DNA of 7,076 nucleotides from Candidatus Solincola tengchongensis (GTDB lineage: Bacteria; Actinomycetota; Geothermincolia; Geothermincolales; RBG-13-55-18). Position 1 is the first letter of the stretch, and every line of letters starts with the position of its first letter. Position numbers and translations under genes: made by a program. Shown here in pieces: positions 1 through 6,308 of the stretch. The notes beneath the pieces were generated by a model that saw nothing but the letters and a program-made list of their open reading frames with translations, did no database searches and was not told the DNA's origin. Location: contig JACVJH010000220.1 in assembly GCA_015711895.1 (NCBI GenBank), forward strand, positions 1 through 7,076. Reading direction: 5' to 3'.

Positions 1-1555
1 TCACGTTGTCCGGCCCGGTGACGTGCTGGGTGATGCCCATGGCGTAGAGGATGGCCGCCTGCCGAGCCCCCGCGTATAGGCGCGCCGCCTCCCGAAGGTC
101 CCCCGCCGCTATACCGGTGAGCTCCTCCACCTTTTCGGGCGTGTACTCCTCGAGCGCCCGGCGCAGCTCCTCAAGTCCCTCGGTGCGCTCCCGGACGAAA
201 TCCTCGTCGTACAGCCCCTCCTCCAGGATCACCCGGGCCATGCCGTTTATCCAGGCGACGTCGGTACCCGGGCGGGGACGGAGATGCACAGTGGCGAAGC
301 GAGCGATGGGGAGGTCTCGCGGGTCCACGACGAGGAGCTTGGTCCTTCCGGAGAGTACCGCCCGCTTGATGAACTCCCCTATCACCGGGTGATTCACGGT
401 GGGGTTGCTCCCGGTGAGGAGTATCACCTCCGCTTTTCCTATATCGGAGATGGAGTTGGTCATGGCCCCGCTGCCCAATGCTGCCGCCAGACCGGCGACG
501 GTGGGGCTGTGTCATAAGCGGGCGCAGTGGTCCACGTTGTTGGTCCCCACCACTGCGCGAGCGAACTTCTGGAGGAGGTAGTTCTCCTCGTTGGTGGCCT
601 TCGCCGAGGCGAGGAAGGCGATGGAGTCGGGACCATGCCTCTCCCTTATCTCCGCGAGCCGTGAGGCCACGTAGCCCAAGGCTTCCTCCCATTCCGCCTC
701 CACAAGCTCCCCGTCTTTCCGCAGGAGCGGCTTGCGCAGGCGGTCGGGGTGGTCCACGAAATCCAGCCCGTAGCGCCCCTTGACGCAAAGGCTCCATCCG
801 TTGACCGAGCCCTCCACTCCCGCCTCCACCCCCACGATGCGGTTGCCCCTCACCTTGAGGACCAGGGAACAGCCCACCCCGCAATAGGGGCATATAGTGG
901 TGACCCTCCGCTCCTCCGCCCCCCGGTGGAGATAAGGTCTCTGGAAAAGCGCCCCCACGGGACACAGGGAAGCGCATAAGCCACAGAACTCGCACACCGA
1001 GGCTTCCAGGTGGGTGTCCAGCACCGTACCCGGTCTCGCATGCGGGCCTCGGCCGAGCATCTCGTAGTTCCCCACACCCTGTATCTCCTGGCAGGCGCGC
1101 ACGCAAAGGCCGCAGGAGATGCACTTGGAGAGGTCCCGGTGGTAAAAGGGGTTGGCGTCCATCACGGGGCGGAAATCCTGGCTCAACGGCAGCTCGCGGC
1201 CACTGAGACCCATCTCGGCGGCTAGTTCCCTGAGCCGGCAGTCGTTTGCCGCCTCGCATACCTCGCAGTGGACGGGGTGTCCGGAGAAAATGAGTCGCAG
1301 CGCATACCTCCTCGCCTCGAGCACCCTCTCCGTGTCCAGGAGGATGGACATGCCCTCCCGCGCCGGGGTATCGCAGGCGGTGAGGAGCCTCCCGCTCCCC
1401 TCCTCCTCCACCATGCAGACCCGGCATGAACCCTGGGCAGGCACGGCGGGATGATGACACAGGGTGGGCACCTTGAAACCCGCCCTCTCCGCCGCTTGAA
1501 GCAGCGACTCCCCCTTCTCCAGCTCCACCGTCACGCCGTTGACCCTGACCTCCAT
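1..1555 (-). CDS. fdhF: Selenocysteine formate dehydrogenase, catalytic alpha subunit with NuoG-like N-terminus (3' end outside window)
   Basis: Oxidises formate to CO2, or runs in reverse, at a molybdenum/tungsten bis-pterin centre; probably cytoplasmic and NAD(P)- or ferredoxin-linked. 518 residues are visible; the gene runs off the left edge. In order: a [2Fe-2S] domain (Cys33, 44, 47, 61); a NuoG-type His/Cys cluster motif (His93, Cys97, 100, 106); two [4Fe-4S] ferredoxin motifs (Cys145/148/151/155 and Cys188/191/194/198); and the molybdopterin oxidoreductase domain with its proximal [4Fe-4S] motif (Cys222, 225, 229, 257, then Lys259). An in-frame TGA at residue 348 reads ARL-U-HSPTVAGL, the active-site Sec-His of the family. 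After it the frame stays open and family-like (TGSNPTVNHP, GITQHVTGPDN). The start at 1555 is chosen because GGAGGT lies 7 nt upstream and the protein then begins directly with the ferredoxin fold; an in-frame upstream ATG at 1597 adds 14 unlikely residues. The family usually has roughly 900 residues, so about 40% is missing. Confidence 0.95.
483..511 (-). promoter_or_regulatory. Bacterial SECIS element directly downstream of the UGA
   Basis: Read on the minus strand, GUCGCC (499-494) pairs with GGCGGC (488-483) to give six base pairs including one G-U, closing the loop GGUCU (493-489). The loop starts 18 nt after the UGA. E. coli fdhF, from memory of its sequence, has the same GGUCU loop at the same 18-nt distance, where SelB binds. 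The codons GGT-CTG also encode a conserved Gly-Leu, so part of the loop identity could be protein constraint. The bulged U of the E. coli stem is not clearly present; the U in the wobble pair is one base off. Confidence 0.78.
512..514 (-). other. In-frame UGA read as selenocysteine (residue 348 of formate dehydrogenase)
   Basis: The minus-strand codon is TGA, flanked by codons for Ala-Arg-Leu before and His-Ser-Pro-Thr-Val-Ala-Gly-Leu after. In E. coli FDH-H the same place is Sec140-His141. The position is occupied by Sec or Cys across the family. The 170 codons after it contain no stop and match the family, so this is neither a true terminator nor a frameshift. Decoding needs SelA, SelB, SelD and tRNA-Sec, none of which is encoded in this window. 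Confidence 0.93.
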
Positions 1556-1562
1556 AGCCCGT

Positions 1563-1568
1563 ACCTCC
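1563..1568 (-). promoter_or_regulatory. Ribosome binding site of the formate dehydrogenase
   Basis: GGAGGT on the minus strand, 7 nt before the ATG at 1555-1553. It fixes the start there rather than at the upstream in-frame ATG at 1597. Confidence 0.8.
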
Positions 1569-2125
1569 GTGACACTCGACGGCTCCACTCCCGGCAAACC
1601 GGGTAGGTTCCCATCCGTGAAAGTGGTGCGGAAAAAGCGGTTTCGGCGGCGAAGGTAGTGGGTACGGAGCTTGGTCTATGATCCGTCCTTTGCGGATTAA
1701 GTGCGGCGAAATTGCTGTCCTTGGTCCCTTTCCAGTGATATGAATATACCCCGTCCGCAGCCCCGATAAACCGTTCTCGAGTGTGCGGCGGCGATTCGAT
1801 CTGCGGGAGTGTATCCTTCGTCCGGAGAGGGATCCAGGATTCCCGTGATCGCCTCTTGCCCCCGTGGACACCACCTCTGAGCCTCACGAAGATGTCCGCT
1901 CATCAAAGCCAGGGGTCTTAAAAAGGCTGTCCCACCGTTTCTTGAGATACCTCCGCGAAAACCGGGCTTGCCACCGGAAAGACGAATCTTCTCCGCAAAA
2001 ACACGAGCGGCGAAAGAAGGGGCCGGGACAAGGGAAGTGACGATCGAGGGCGTCGAAACGAGAGGGCTCCAGGGAATCTCCGGAACGGCGGGGGGAGAAT
2101 CGCTCCAGTGAAAAGGCGATCGTGC
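1569..2125. other. Long gene-free leader region upstream of formate dehydrogenase
   Basis: About 560 bases with no convincing gene. Open frames here have no recognisable motif, no good ribosome site and arginine/serine-rich composition. The stretch is visibly less GC-rich than its neighbours. It holds a possible -10-like TATATT at 1748-1743 with a poor -35 (TTTATC at 1770-1765, 16 nt away), and short hairpins at 1681-1697 and 1590-1603. The formate dehydrogenase promoter must lie in or near here, because hairpins separate it from the upstream gene. No recognised riboswitch, tRNA or sigma-54 consensus was seen on either strand. Confidence 0.5.
1590..1603 (-). repeat. Small hairpin in the formate dehydrogenase leader
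   Basis: CCCGG, TTTG, CCGGG on the minus strand forms a five-base-pair stem with a four-base loop, ending about 21 nt before the ribosome binding site. It could be leader structure. There is no U-tract, so it is not an intrinsic terminator. A stem this short in GC-rich DNA can arise by chance. Confidence 0.35.
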
Positions 2126-2138
2126 TCACCCGTGATTT

Positions 2139-2178
2139 GGACGAGCGGTCTCGTCCGCCTGGGGCGTGCCCCAGGCGG
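2139..2178 (-). terminator. Tandem perfect hairpins, probable terminator of the acyl-CoA synthetase gene
   Basis: Two stem-loops share two bases. At 2178-2155, CCGCCTGGGGC is followed by its exact complement, giving a 10-bp stem with a four-base loop. At 2156-2139, GGACGAG and CTCGTCC form a 7-bp stem around ACCG. They begin 54 bases after the upstream stop codon. There is no T-tract on either side, so this is not a textbook intrinsic terminator. U-less and tandem hairpin terminators have been proposed for GC-rich bacteria. Being symmetric, they could act on either strand. Confidence 0.5.
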
Positions 2179-2232
2179 CGGCGATCGCCAGAATCCCGCC
2201 GGAAGGCCTTCTGCCCATCGACTCTCCTAACC

Positions 2233-3642
2233 TCATCGCAATTTCTCTCGAAAGGACCGGTAGCGATGGAGAGCCGCCAGGGCCCGGGACGCCCTTTCCG
2301 GCGAGGTGATGACGGGTATCCCCGGACCAAGGGAACGGTCCAGCTCCTCGAGGAACCCCCGATCCCCCAAGGAACAGGCCACAAGCGGCTTTTCCGGCGC
2401 CAGCTCCCGCAGGCCCACGGCGCTTCCGAGGAAGTCATGCACGGAGACCCCCCGGAGCTGGAACTCACGGAATACGGCGTAGGGCATGACCATTATGGAG
2501 AGCACCATATCGATCCCCGGGTCCTCAAGGAGTGCCTTCATGGCCGGGAGGTAGGCGCCCGAAGGACCCACGTCCAGCGGGTTGCGCACGTTCATCCAGC
2601 GGGGAGCGATGGCGCGGATCCTGCCCTCCGTATCCGGGGACAGCGGCGGGAGGACGAGGCCCGCCTCCGCCGCGGCATCGGTGGCCAGGGCACCCAAGCT
2701 CCCGCTGGAGGTGGCGATGCCCAGCCGGTTCCCGCGGGGCAGCGGCTGAGTGGAGAAGACCCGGGCCAGGTCCACCAGCTCCTCCAGGGTCTCGGCGCGT
2801 ACGGCGCCCGTCTGCCGGAAAACCGCCTCGTAGAGCTCGTCCTCCCCGGACATGCTCCCGGTGTGGGAGGCGGTGGCCTCCCGGCCCTTCGCCGTGCGCC
2901 CGCTCTTCAGGATGAGCACCGGCTTGTCCGCGGTCACCCGGCGCAGGGTCTTCACCAGCCTCCTGCCCTCGGCCGCTCCCTCCAGGTACATCATGATCAC
3001 CTTTGTCTGCGGGTCGGCGTGCAGGTACTCCAGGACCTCGCACTCGTCCACGTCCATGCGGTTACCCAGGGTCACCGCCTTGGAGATGAAGACGCCCTGC
3101 TGGTGCAGTCCGTCCAGGAGGATGTTCCCGAAGACGCCGCTCTGGGCGATGACCCCCACCGGGCCCGGGGTGAGCGCCTCCTCAACCACCTCCACGGTGG
3201 AGAAGCGGTTCTCGGTGTTCACCACGCCCACACAGTTGGGCCCTACTACCCGCAACCCACGCCGACGGGCGATCTCCCGGCAACGCTCCTGGAGCTCCTT
3301 CCCTCCCTTCCCCACCTCGGCGAAGCCGGCGCTCTCCACCACAACGTTCTTTATCCCGCGCGCGGCGAGCTCCTCCAGCACCCCCGACACCGCCTCGGCG
3401 GGGACGATGACCACCGCCAGGTCGGGGTCGCCGGGGACCTCGGAGATGCGGACGTACACCGGCAGGCCATGCAACTCGCCCCCTGCGGGATTCACCAGAT
3501 AGAGGCGGTCACCCCAGCCCTGCCTCTGCAGGGCCAGGGGGAGGATGAACCCGAAACCGGGGGAGCGCCTCGCCCCCACGATGACCACTTCGCGTGGCTC
3601 GAAAAAAGGTTTCAAGGACTGAGGGTCAGTCTCTCTGCGCAT
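2233..3642 (-). CDS. ADP-forming acyl-CoA (acetate-CoA) synthetase, alpha/CoA-binding subunit
   Basis: Member of the NDP-forming acyl-CoA synthetase superfamily, which converts acyl-CoA, ADP and phosphate into the acid, CoA and ATP by way of a phosphohistidine. The 469-residue protein holds an N-terminal CoA-binding Rossmann domain (VVIVGARRSPG, about residues 18-28), a succinyl-CoA-ligase-like middle (VVGPNCVGVVNTENRF about 132-147; IAQSGVFGN about 165-173) and the ASHTGSMSG motif, whose His260 aligns with the phosphorylated histidine of the alpha subunit. The length matches stand-alone alpha subunits. The ATP-grasp beta subunit is neither fused nor adjacent, which is unusual. The start at 3642 has GAGAGG 5 nt upstream; an in-frame ATG at 3660 would add six residues and has a weaker site. 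A role in substrate-level ATP formation during fermentation is inferred. Some alpha-like proteins have other ligase or regulatory roles. Confidence 0.88.
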   Translation of the reverse strand: MRRETDPQSLKPFFEPREVVIVGARRSPGFGFILPLALQRQGWGDRLYLVNPAGGELHGLPVYVRISEVPGDPDLAVVIVPAEAVSGVLEELAARGIKNVVVESAGFAEVGKGGKELQERCREIARRRGLRVVGPNCVGVVNTENRFSTVEVVEEALTPGPVGVIAQSGVFGNILLDGLHQQGVFISKAVTLGNRMDVDECEVLEYLHADPQTKVIMMYLEGAAEGRRLVKTLRRVTADKPVLILKSGRTAKGREATASHTGSMSGEDELYEAVFRQTGAVRAETLEELVDLARVFSTQPLPRGNRLGIATSSGSLGALATDAAAEAGLVLPPLSPDTEGRIRAIAPRWMNVRNPLDVGPSGAYLPAMKALLEDPGIDMVLSIMVMPYAVFREFQLRGVSVHDFLGSAVGLRELAPEKPLVACSLGDRGFLEELDRSLGPGIPVITSPERASRALAALHRYRSFREKLR

Positions 3643-3647
3643 TCCTT

Positions 3648-3653
3648 CCTCTC
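3648..3653 (-). promoter_or_regulatory. Ribosome binding site of the acyl-CoA synthetase alpha subunit
   Basis: GAGAGG on the minus strand, 5 nt before the ATG at 3642-3640, within a purine-rich stretch. It favours this start over the ATG at 3660, which is preceded only by GTGGGAAG. Confidence 0.55.
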
Positions 3654-4013
3654 TTTCCACCTTCCCACTCTTCTCGTCATCAAACCCGGCGAGACAGGCT
3701 CCGCTTCATGCCGCCTGCGCCATTCAGAGCGCCACTCAGAAAAGGAAAACGCCTCACCCGTGGTATCCCTTAGTATAGGAGAGACCGGGCTTTCAAGGGT
3801 AATCACTCGCTAAGTCCGCCCATGAAAACGGTTTCCTCTGTGGGATACGAGCCTCGAGCGGTTCATAAAGAGCATAAAGTTACGCTTTGGCGGTCAACCA
3901 CAGAAGCACAAGAAGCCATGCCATGAAGGGTAACCCCCTAAGACGGTCGCCCGGTGAAAGAGGGCCTCTCTTCGGGAACAAGAGCCTGAGGAGAAACGTT
4001 TAGGGTATGAGCC

Positions 4014-4066
4014 GTCGACCCTCAGCGGCAGTCACGGAAGCGCATGGCGTCCCCTGAGGGTTCGAC
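4014..4066. repeat. Imperfect 12-bp inverted repeat with 28-nt loop
   Basis: GTCGACCCTCAG (4014-4025) is complementary to CTGAGGGTTCGAC (4054-4066) except for one bulged T. The arms are separated by 28 bases. The right arm can instead pair with CCCTC at 4068-4072, so two mutually exclusive hairpins are possible. The function is unknown. It lies downstream of mnmA and far upstream of the acyl-CoA synthetase, with no T-tract on either side. Confidence 0.55.
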
Positions 4067-4072
4067 TCCCTC
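4056..4072 (+). other. tRNA T-arm-like stem-loop, no complete tRNA
   Basis: GAGGG, TTCGACT, CCCTC is a perfect five-base-pair stem with a seven-base loop matching the tRNA T-loop consensus (TTCGANT). The plus strand would be the tRNA sense. The following bases AACACGC would be the 3' acceptor strand, but no GCGTGTT-like partner exists 65-100 bases upstream, and no CCA or anticodon arm is visible. It may be a remnant, such as a tRNA-end attachment-site scar, or a coincidence. Confidence 0.3.
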
Positions 4073-4141
4073 AACACGCGTCCTCAGATCGTCTCGGCCT
4101 CGACGTGAGTCTCGGGCTGCCGGGCGGGAAATGGACATAAC

Positions 4142-4160
4142 AATACCAATAAATGGTATT
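4142..4160 (-). terminator. AT-rich perfect palindrome overlapping the mnmA stop codon (weak terminator candidate)
   Basis: AATACCA and TGGTATT pair perfectly (7 bp) around the loop TTTAT; the left arm starts inside the mnmA stop codon. It stands out in otherwise GC-rich DNA. Downstream on the minus strand comes GTTATGTCCATTT, which is only mildly U-rich, so termination would be weak. It could instead be a protein-binding palindrome or an mRNA 3'-end stabiliser. Confidence 0.35.
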
Positions 4161-5239
4161 TAGGGGCCGGCATTCACAACCTTCCCGCCACCCACCACCC
4201 GCTCCCCCTGGTAGAAGACCGCGGCCTGCCCCGCTGCCGCCGCGTCGGCGGGCTCCATGAACTCCAGCCGCGCCTCCCCACCGGAGAGGGGAACCACGCG
4301 AGCACGGAACTCCCTCCCGCGGTAACGCATCATCACCGAGACCTCCAGCGGACCGCCGGGGGCCTTTCCGGATACGAAATTGCCCTCCCGAAGGCGTCCT
4401 TCACGACACCGCGGCGGTTCCCGGCTCACTATCAGGGCGTTCCGCTCCCGGTCCATGCCCGCCACGTACCAGGGCCCGGGCCTGTCGACCTTCAATCCCT
4501 TTCTCTGTCCGAGGGTGTAGAGAGGGAGTCCGCGGTGGGAACCGATCACCTGCCCCTTCCTGTCCAGCACCGGTCCGGGCCGGAGCTCTCCTCCGTGCCA
4601 GGCCATCAAGAAGGAGGCGTAGTCCCCGTCCCCGATAAAGCAGACGTCCTGGCTCTCCCTTTTGTCATGGACCTTGAGGCCCAGCTCCGCGGCCAGGGAG
4701 CGCGTCTCCTCCTTGGTCAGGTCCCCCACGGGAAAGAGGATCCGGGGGAGCTGCTCATTTCGCAACATGTAAAGGAAATAGGACTGGTCCTTCCTCTCGT
4801 CCCTGCCTCTGAGGAGGACGTGGAACCCTGCACCCCCGGCGGCACGGGCAAGGCGTGCGTAGTGGCCTGTGGCCAGGAAATCGGCTCCCCAGGCGGAGCA
4901 GCGTTTGAAGAGGGCTTGGAACTTTACCCAACTGTTGCAGGCCACGCAGGGGTTGGGCGTCTCCCCGCTCAGGTAGCCGTGAAGGAAATAATCGATGACC
5001 CGCCTCCTAAATATCTCCCGTAAGTCCAAAAGGTAGAAGGGGATGTCCAGCTGGTAGGCCACCCTCCTGGCATCGTCCATATCCCGGATACCGCAGCAGG
5101 TCCGTGCACCCTCCCCTCCCCCGTCGAAGAGCCTCAGGCCCACGCCGATGACGCGATAACCTTCTTCCTTGAGGAGAGCGGCGGCCACGGAGGAATCCAC
5201 TCCCCCGGACATGGCCACAACCACCGTACGACCTTTCAT
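4160..5239 (-). CDS. mnmA: tRNA-specific 2-thiouridylase MnmA
   Basis: Installs the 2-thio group on the wobble uridine U34 of Lys, Glu and Gln tRNAs, using ATP to adenylate the base and sulfur that originates from a cysteine desulfurase; cytoplasmic. The protein has 359 residues, normal for the family. The PP-loop SGGVDSS is at residues 11-17. The first catalytic-cysteine region, TPNPCVACN, has Cys98 and Cys101; the second, SQDVCFIG, has Cys200. ATGHYAR is at about 123-129, LGQRKGL at about 243-249, and the C-terminal beta-barrel domain ends in FYQGERVVGGG. Asp, the E. coli residue equivalent to position 98, is replaced by Cys, a known variant. The start is preceded by GAGGGAGG, with the first GAGG 4 nt from the ATG. 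It follows nadA by 69 bases and probably shares its transcript; the cysteine desulfurase three genes upstream could be its sulfur donor. Confidence 0.96.
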   Translation of the reverse strand: MKGRTVVVAMSGGVDSSVAAALLKEEGYRVIGVGLRLFDGGGEGARTCCGIRDMDDARRVAYQLDIPFYLLDLREIFRRRVIDYFLHGYLSGETPNPCVACNSWVKFQALFKRCSAWGADFLATGHYARLARAAGGAGFHVLLRGRDERKDQSYFLYMLRNEQLPRILFPVGDLTKEETRSLAAELGLKVHDKRESQDVCFIGDGDYASFLMAWHGGELRPGPVLDRKGQVIGSHRGLPLYTLGQRKGLKVDRPGPWYVAGMDRERNALIVSREPPRCREGRLREGNFVSGKAPGGPLEVSVMMRYRGREFRARVVPLSGGEARLEFMEPADAAAAGQAAVFYQGERVVGGGKVVNAGP

Positions 5240-5308
5240 CCTCCCTCGCCCCCGCGTTCCCTCGAGGCCTCTCGCCTCTGAGATCCTCCCGGAAACCGGT
5301 CCGGCCTC

Positions 5309-6259
5309 TCAGGCTCCGTGGGGGACCAGCATCCGCTCCACGGCCTTCAGGGCACGGACACGGATGCCTTCCGGTACCTTCACCCGGGGCTGGAGCGTCT
5401 CCAGTGCCTGCAGCACCTTGGTCAGGGTGGTCAATTTCATGTTCGGGCAAAGGGGCTCCACGACGGGAGGAAAGAACCTCTTTCCCGGCACAGCCTTGCG
5501 CAGGGGGTGGAGCATCCCGCACTCCGTGGCCAGGATGAACTCCCTGGCTTCCGATTCTTGCGCCGCCTCCACCATGCCCGATGTGCTGCGTATGTGGTCC
5601 GCCAGCTCCAGAACCTCCCGCGTGCACTCTGGATGGGCGATGACCTCCGCCTCGGGATGAAGCTCCTTGGCCCTCAGGATGTGCTCTCTCCGGATGCCCT
5701 GGTGCACGTGGCAGAAACCGTCCCAGGGGATGATCTCCTTCTCCGGCACCCGGTCGGCTACGTAGGCGGCAAGGTTGCGGTCGGGCAGGAAGAGCACACG
5801 CTCGCCCTCCACGCGGCGCACCACATCCACGGCATTTGAGGAAGTGCAACAGTAATCGCTCACCGCCTTCACCGCGGCGGTGGTGTTGACGTAGGAGACC
5901 ACCGTCACCTCCGGGTGCTCCTCCCGGAACCTCTTCACCTCGCGGGCCTCGGCCATGTCCGCCATGGGACATCCGGCGTTGAGGTCGGGGAGGGGGAGGA
6001 GGCGGTCCGGGCAGAGTATGGAGGCCGTCTCGGCCATGAAGTGCACACCGCAGAAGACGACGACCTCGGCGTCCGTCCGCGCCGCCTGGCGGGCCAGGCC
6101 CAGGGAGTCGCCGACGAAATCCCCTATATCCTGCACCTCCGGCCTCTGGTAATTGTGGGCCAGGATGACCGCGTTGCGCTTTTCCTTGAGGGCCAGGATG
6201 CGCTCTACCAGTACTTCCTCGGGAAGCAGCAGTTCGTAGGGCGTTTCCCTATTTCTCAT
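5309..6259 (-). CDS. nadA: Quinolinate synthase A
   Basis: Condenses iminoaspartate with dihydroxyacetone phosphate to quinolinate in de novo NAD synthesis, using an oxygen-sensitive [4Fe-4S] cluster. The 316-residue protein shows the family signatures ILAHNYQRPEVQDIGDFVGDS (about residues 32-52), FCGVHFMAETA (69-79), PDLNAGCPMAD (91-101), SYVNTTAAVKA (123-133), CCTSSNAV (137-144), WDGFCHVH (179-186), HPECTREV (209-216) and CPNMKLTTL (271-279). The expected cluster ligands are Cys97, Cys183 and Cys271; their spacing of 86 and 88 residues fits the family. It starts at ATG 6259 with AGGAG 11 nt upstream, a somewhat long spacer. It begins 49 bases after the Rrf2 gene. The usual partners nadB and nadC are not in the window. 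Co-transcription with a desulfurase and an Fe-S regulator matches its need for cluster assembly. Confidence 0.97.
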   Translation of the reverse strand: MRNRETPYELLLPEEVLVERILALKEKRNAVILAHNYQRPEVQDIGDFVGDSLGLARQAARTDAEVVVFCGVHFMAETASILCPDRLLPLPDLNAGCPMADMAEAREVKRFREEHPEVTVVSYVNTTAAVKAVSDYCCTSSNAVDVVRRVEGERVLFLPDRNLAAYVADRVPEKEIIPWDGFCHVHQGIRREHILRAKELHPEAEVIAHPECTREVLELADHIRSTSGMVEAAQESEAREFILATECGMLHPLRKAVPGKRFFPPVVEPLCPNMKLTTLTKVLQALETLQPRVKVPEGIRVRALKAVERMLVPHGA

Positions 6260-6308
6260 TCGCTCATCAACTCCTGCATGTTCTCATGAACCATCCGCCT
6301 TTATGGCC

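Larger units (their letters stand above)
3661..4141. other. Gene-free region between mnmA and the acyl-CoA synthetase
   Basis: About 480 bases with no convincing gene on either strand. It must contain the promoter of the acyl-CoA synthetase if that gene is transcribed separately. A -10-like TATACT lies at 3777-3772, but the only good -35 candidate, TTGAAA at 3796-3791, is 13 nt away, which is too close. The right part holds the inverted repeat at 4014-4066 and the T-arm-like hairpin described separately. No complete tRNA, tmRNA, SRP RNA or RNase P signature could be assembled. Confidence 0.5.

Noticed and set aside
1743..1770. Possible promoter for formate dehydrogenase (TTTATC, 16 nt, TATATT on the minus strand).
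   Set aside because: The spacing is acceptable but the -35 matches only three of six bases. It is kept only as a note in the leader description.
171..1874. A 567-codon open frame on the minus strand over the formate dehydrogenase gene.
   Set aside because: It is an out-of-frame shadow of the formate dehydrogenase, Gly/Arg/Pro-rich, and without family similarity. The true frame has ordered cysteine motifs and the UGA at the Sec site.
2126..2218. A 30-codon minus-strand ORF beginning MGRRPSGG with AGGAG 5 nt before its ATG, just after the acyl-CoA synthetase stop.
   Set aside because: It runs straight through both perfect hairpins, has no recognisable motif, and open frames of this size are frequent in GC-rich DNA. 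Conservation in relatives would be needed to revive it.
1884..2468. A 194-codon open frame on the minus strand covering part of the acyl-CoA synthetase gene and the following intergenic region.
   Set aside because: It overlaps the end of a well-supported gene in another frame, is rich in Arg and Ser, and shows no domain or ribosome site.
2125..3762. CTCACCCGTG occurs at 2125-2134 and 3753-3762, flanking the acyl-CoA synthetase gene like target-site or element ends.
   Set aside because: Several ten-base repeats are expected by chance in 7 kb, the flanking bases do not match, and there is no transposase or integrase.
3772..3796. Possible sigma-70 promoter for the acyl-CoA synthetase (TTGAAA and TATACT on the minus strand).
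   Set aside because: The two boxes are 13 nt apart, well short of the usual 16-18, and no better -35 sits at the right distance.
2122..3813. A 563-codon open frame on the plus strand opposite the acyl-CoA synthetase.
   Set aside because: It is an antisense shadow caused by GC-rich codon positions; its composition is His/Gly/Arg/Pro-heavy and it has no motifs.
3985..4085. Complete tRNA, tRNA-Sec or tmRNA ending at the T-arm-like hairpin.
   Set aside because: No partner for the presumed acceptor strand AACACGC, no anticodon or D arm, no CCA, and no tag-peptide or conserved tmRNA 5' sequence upstream.
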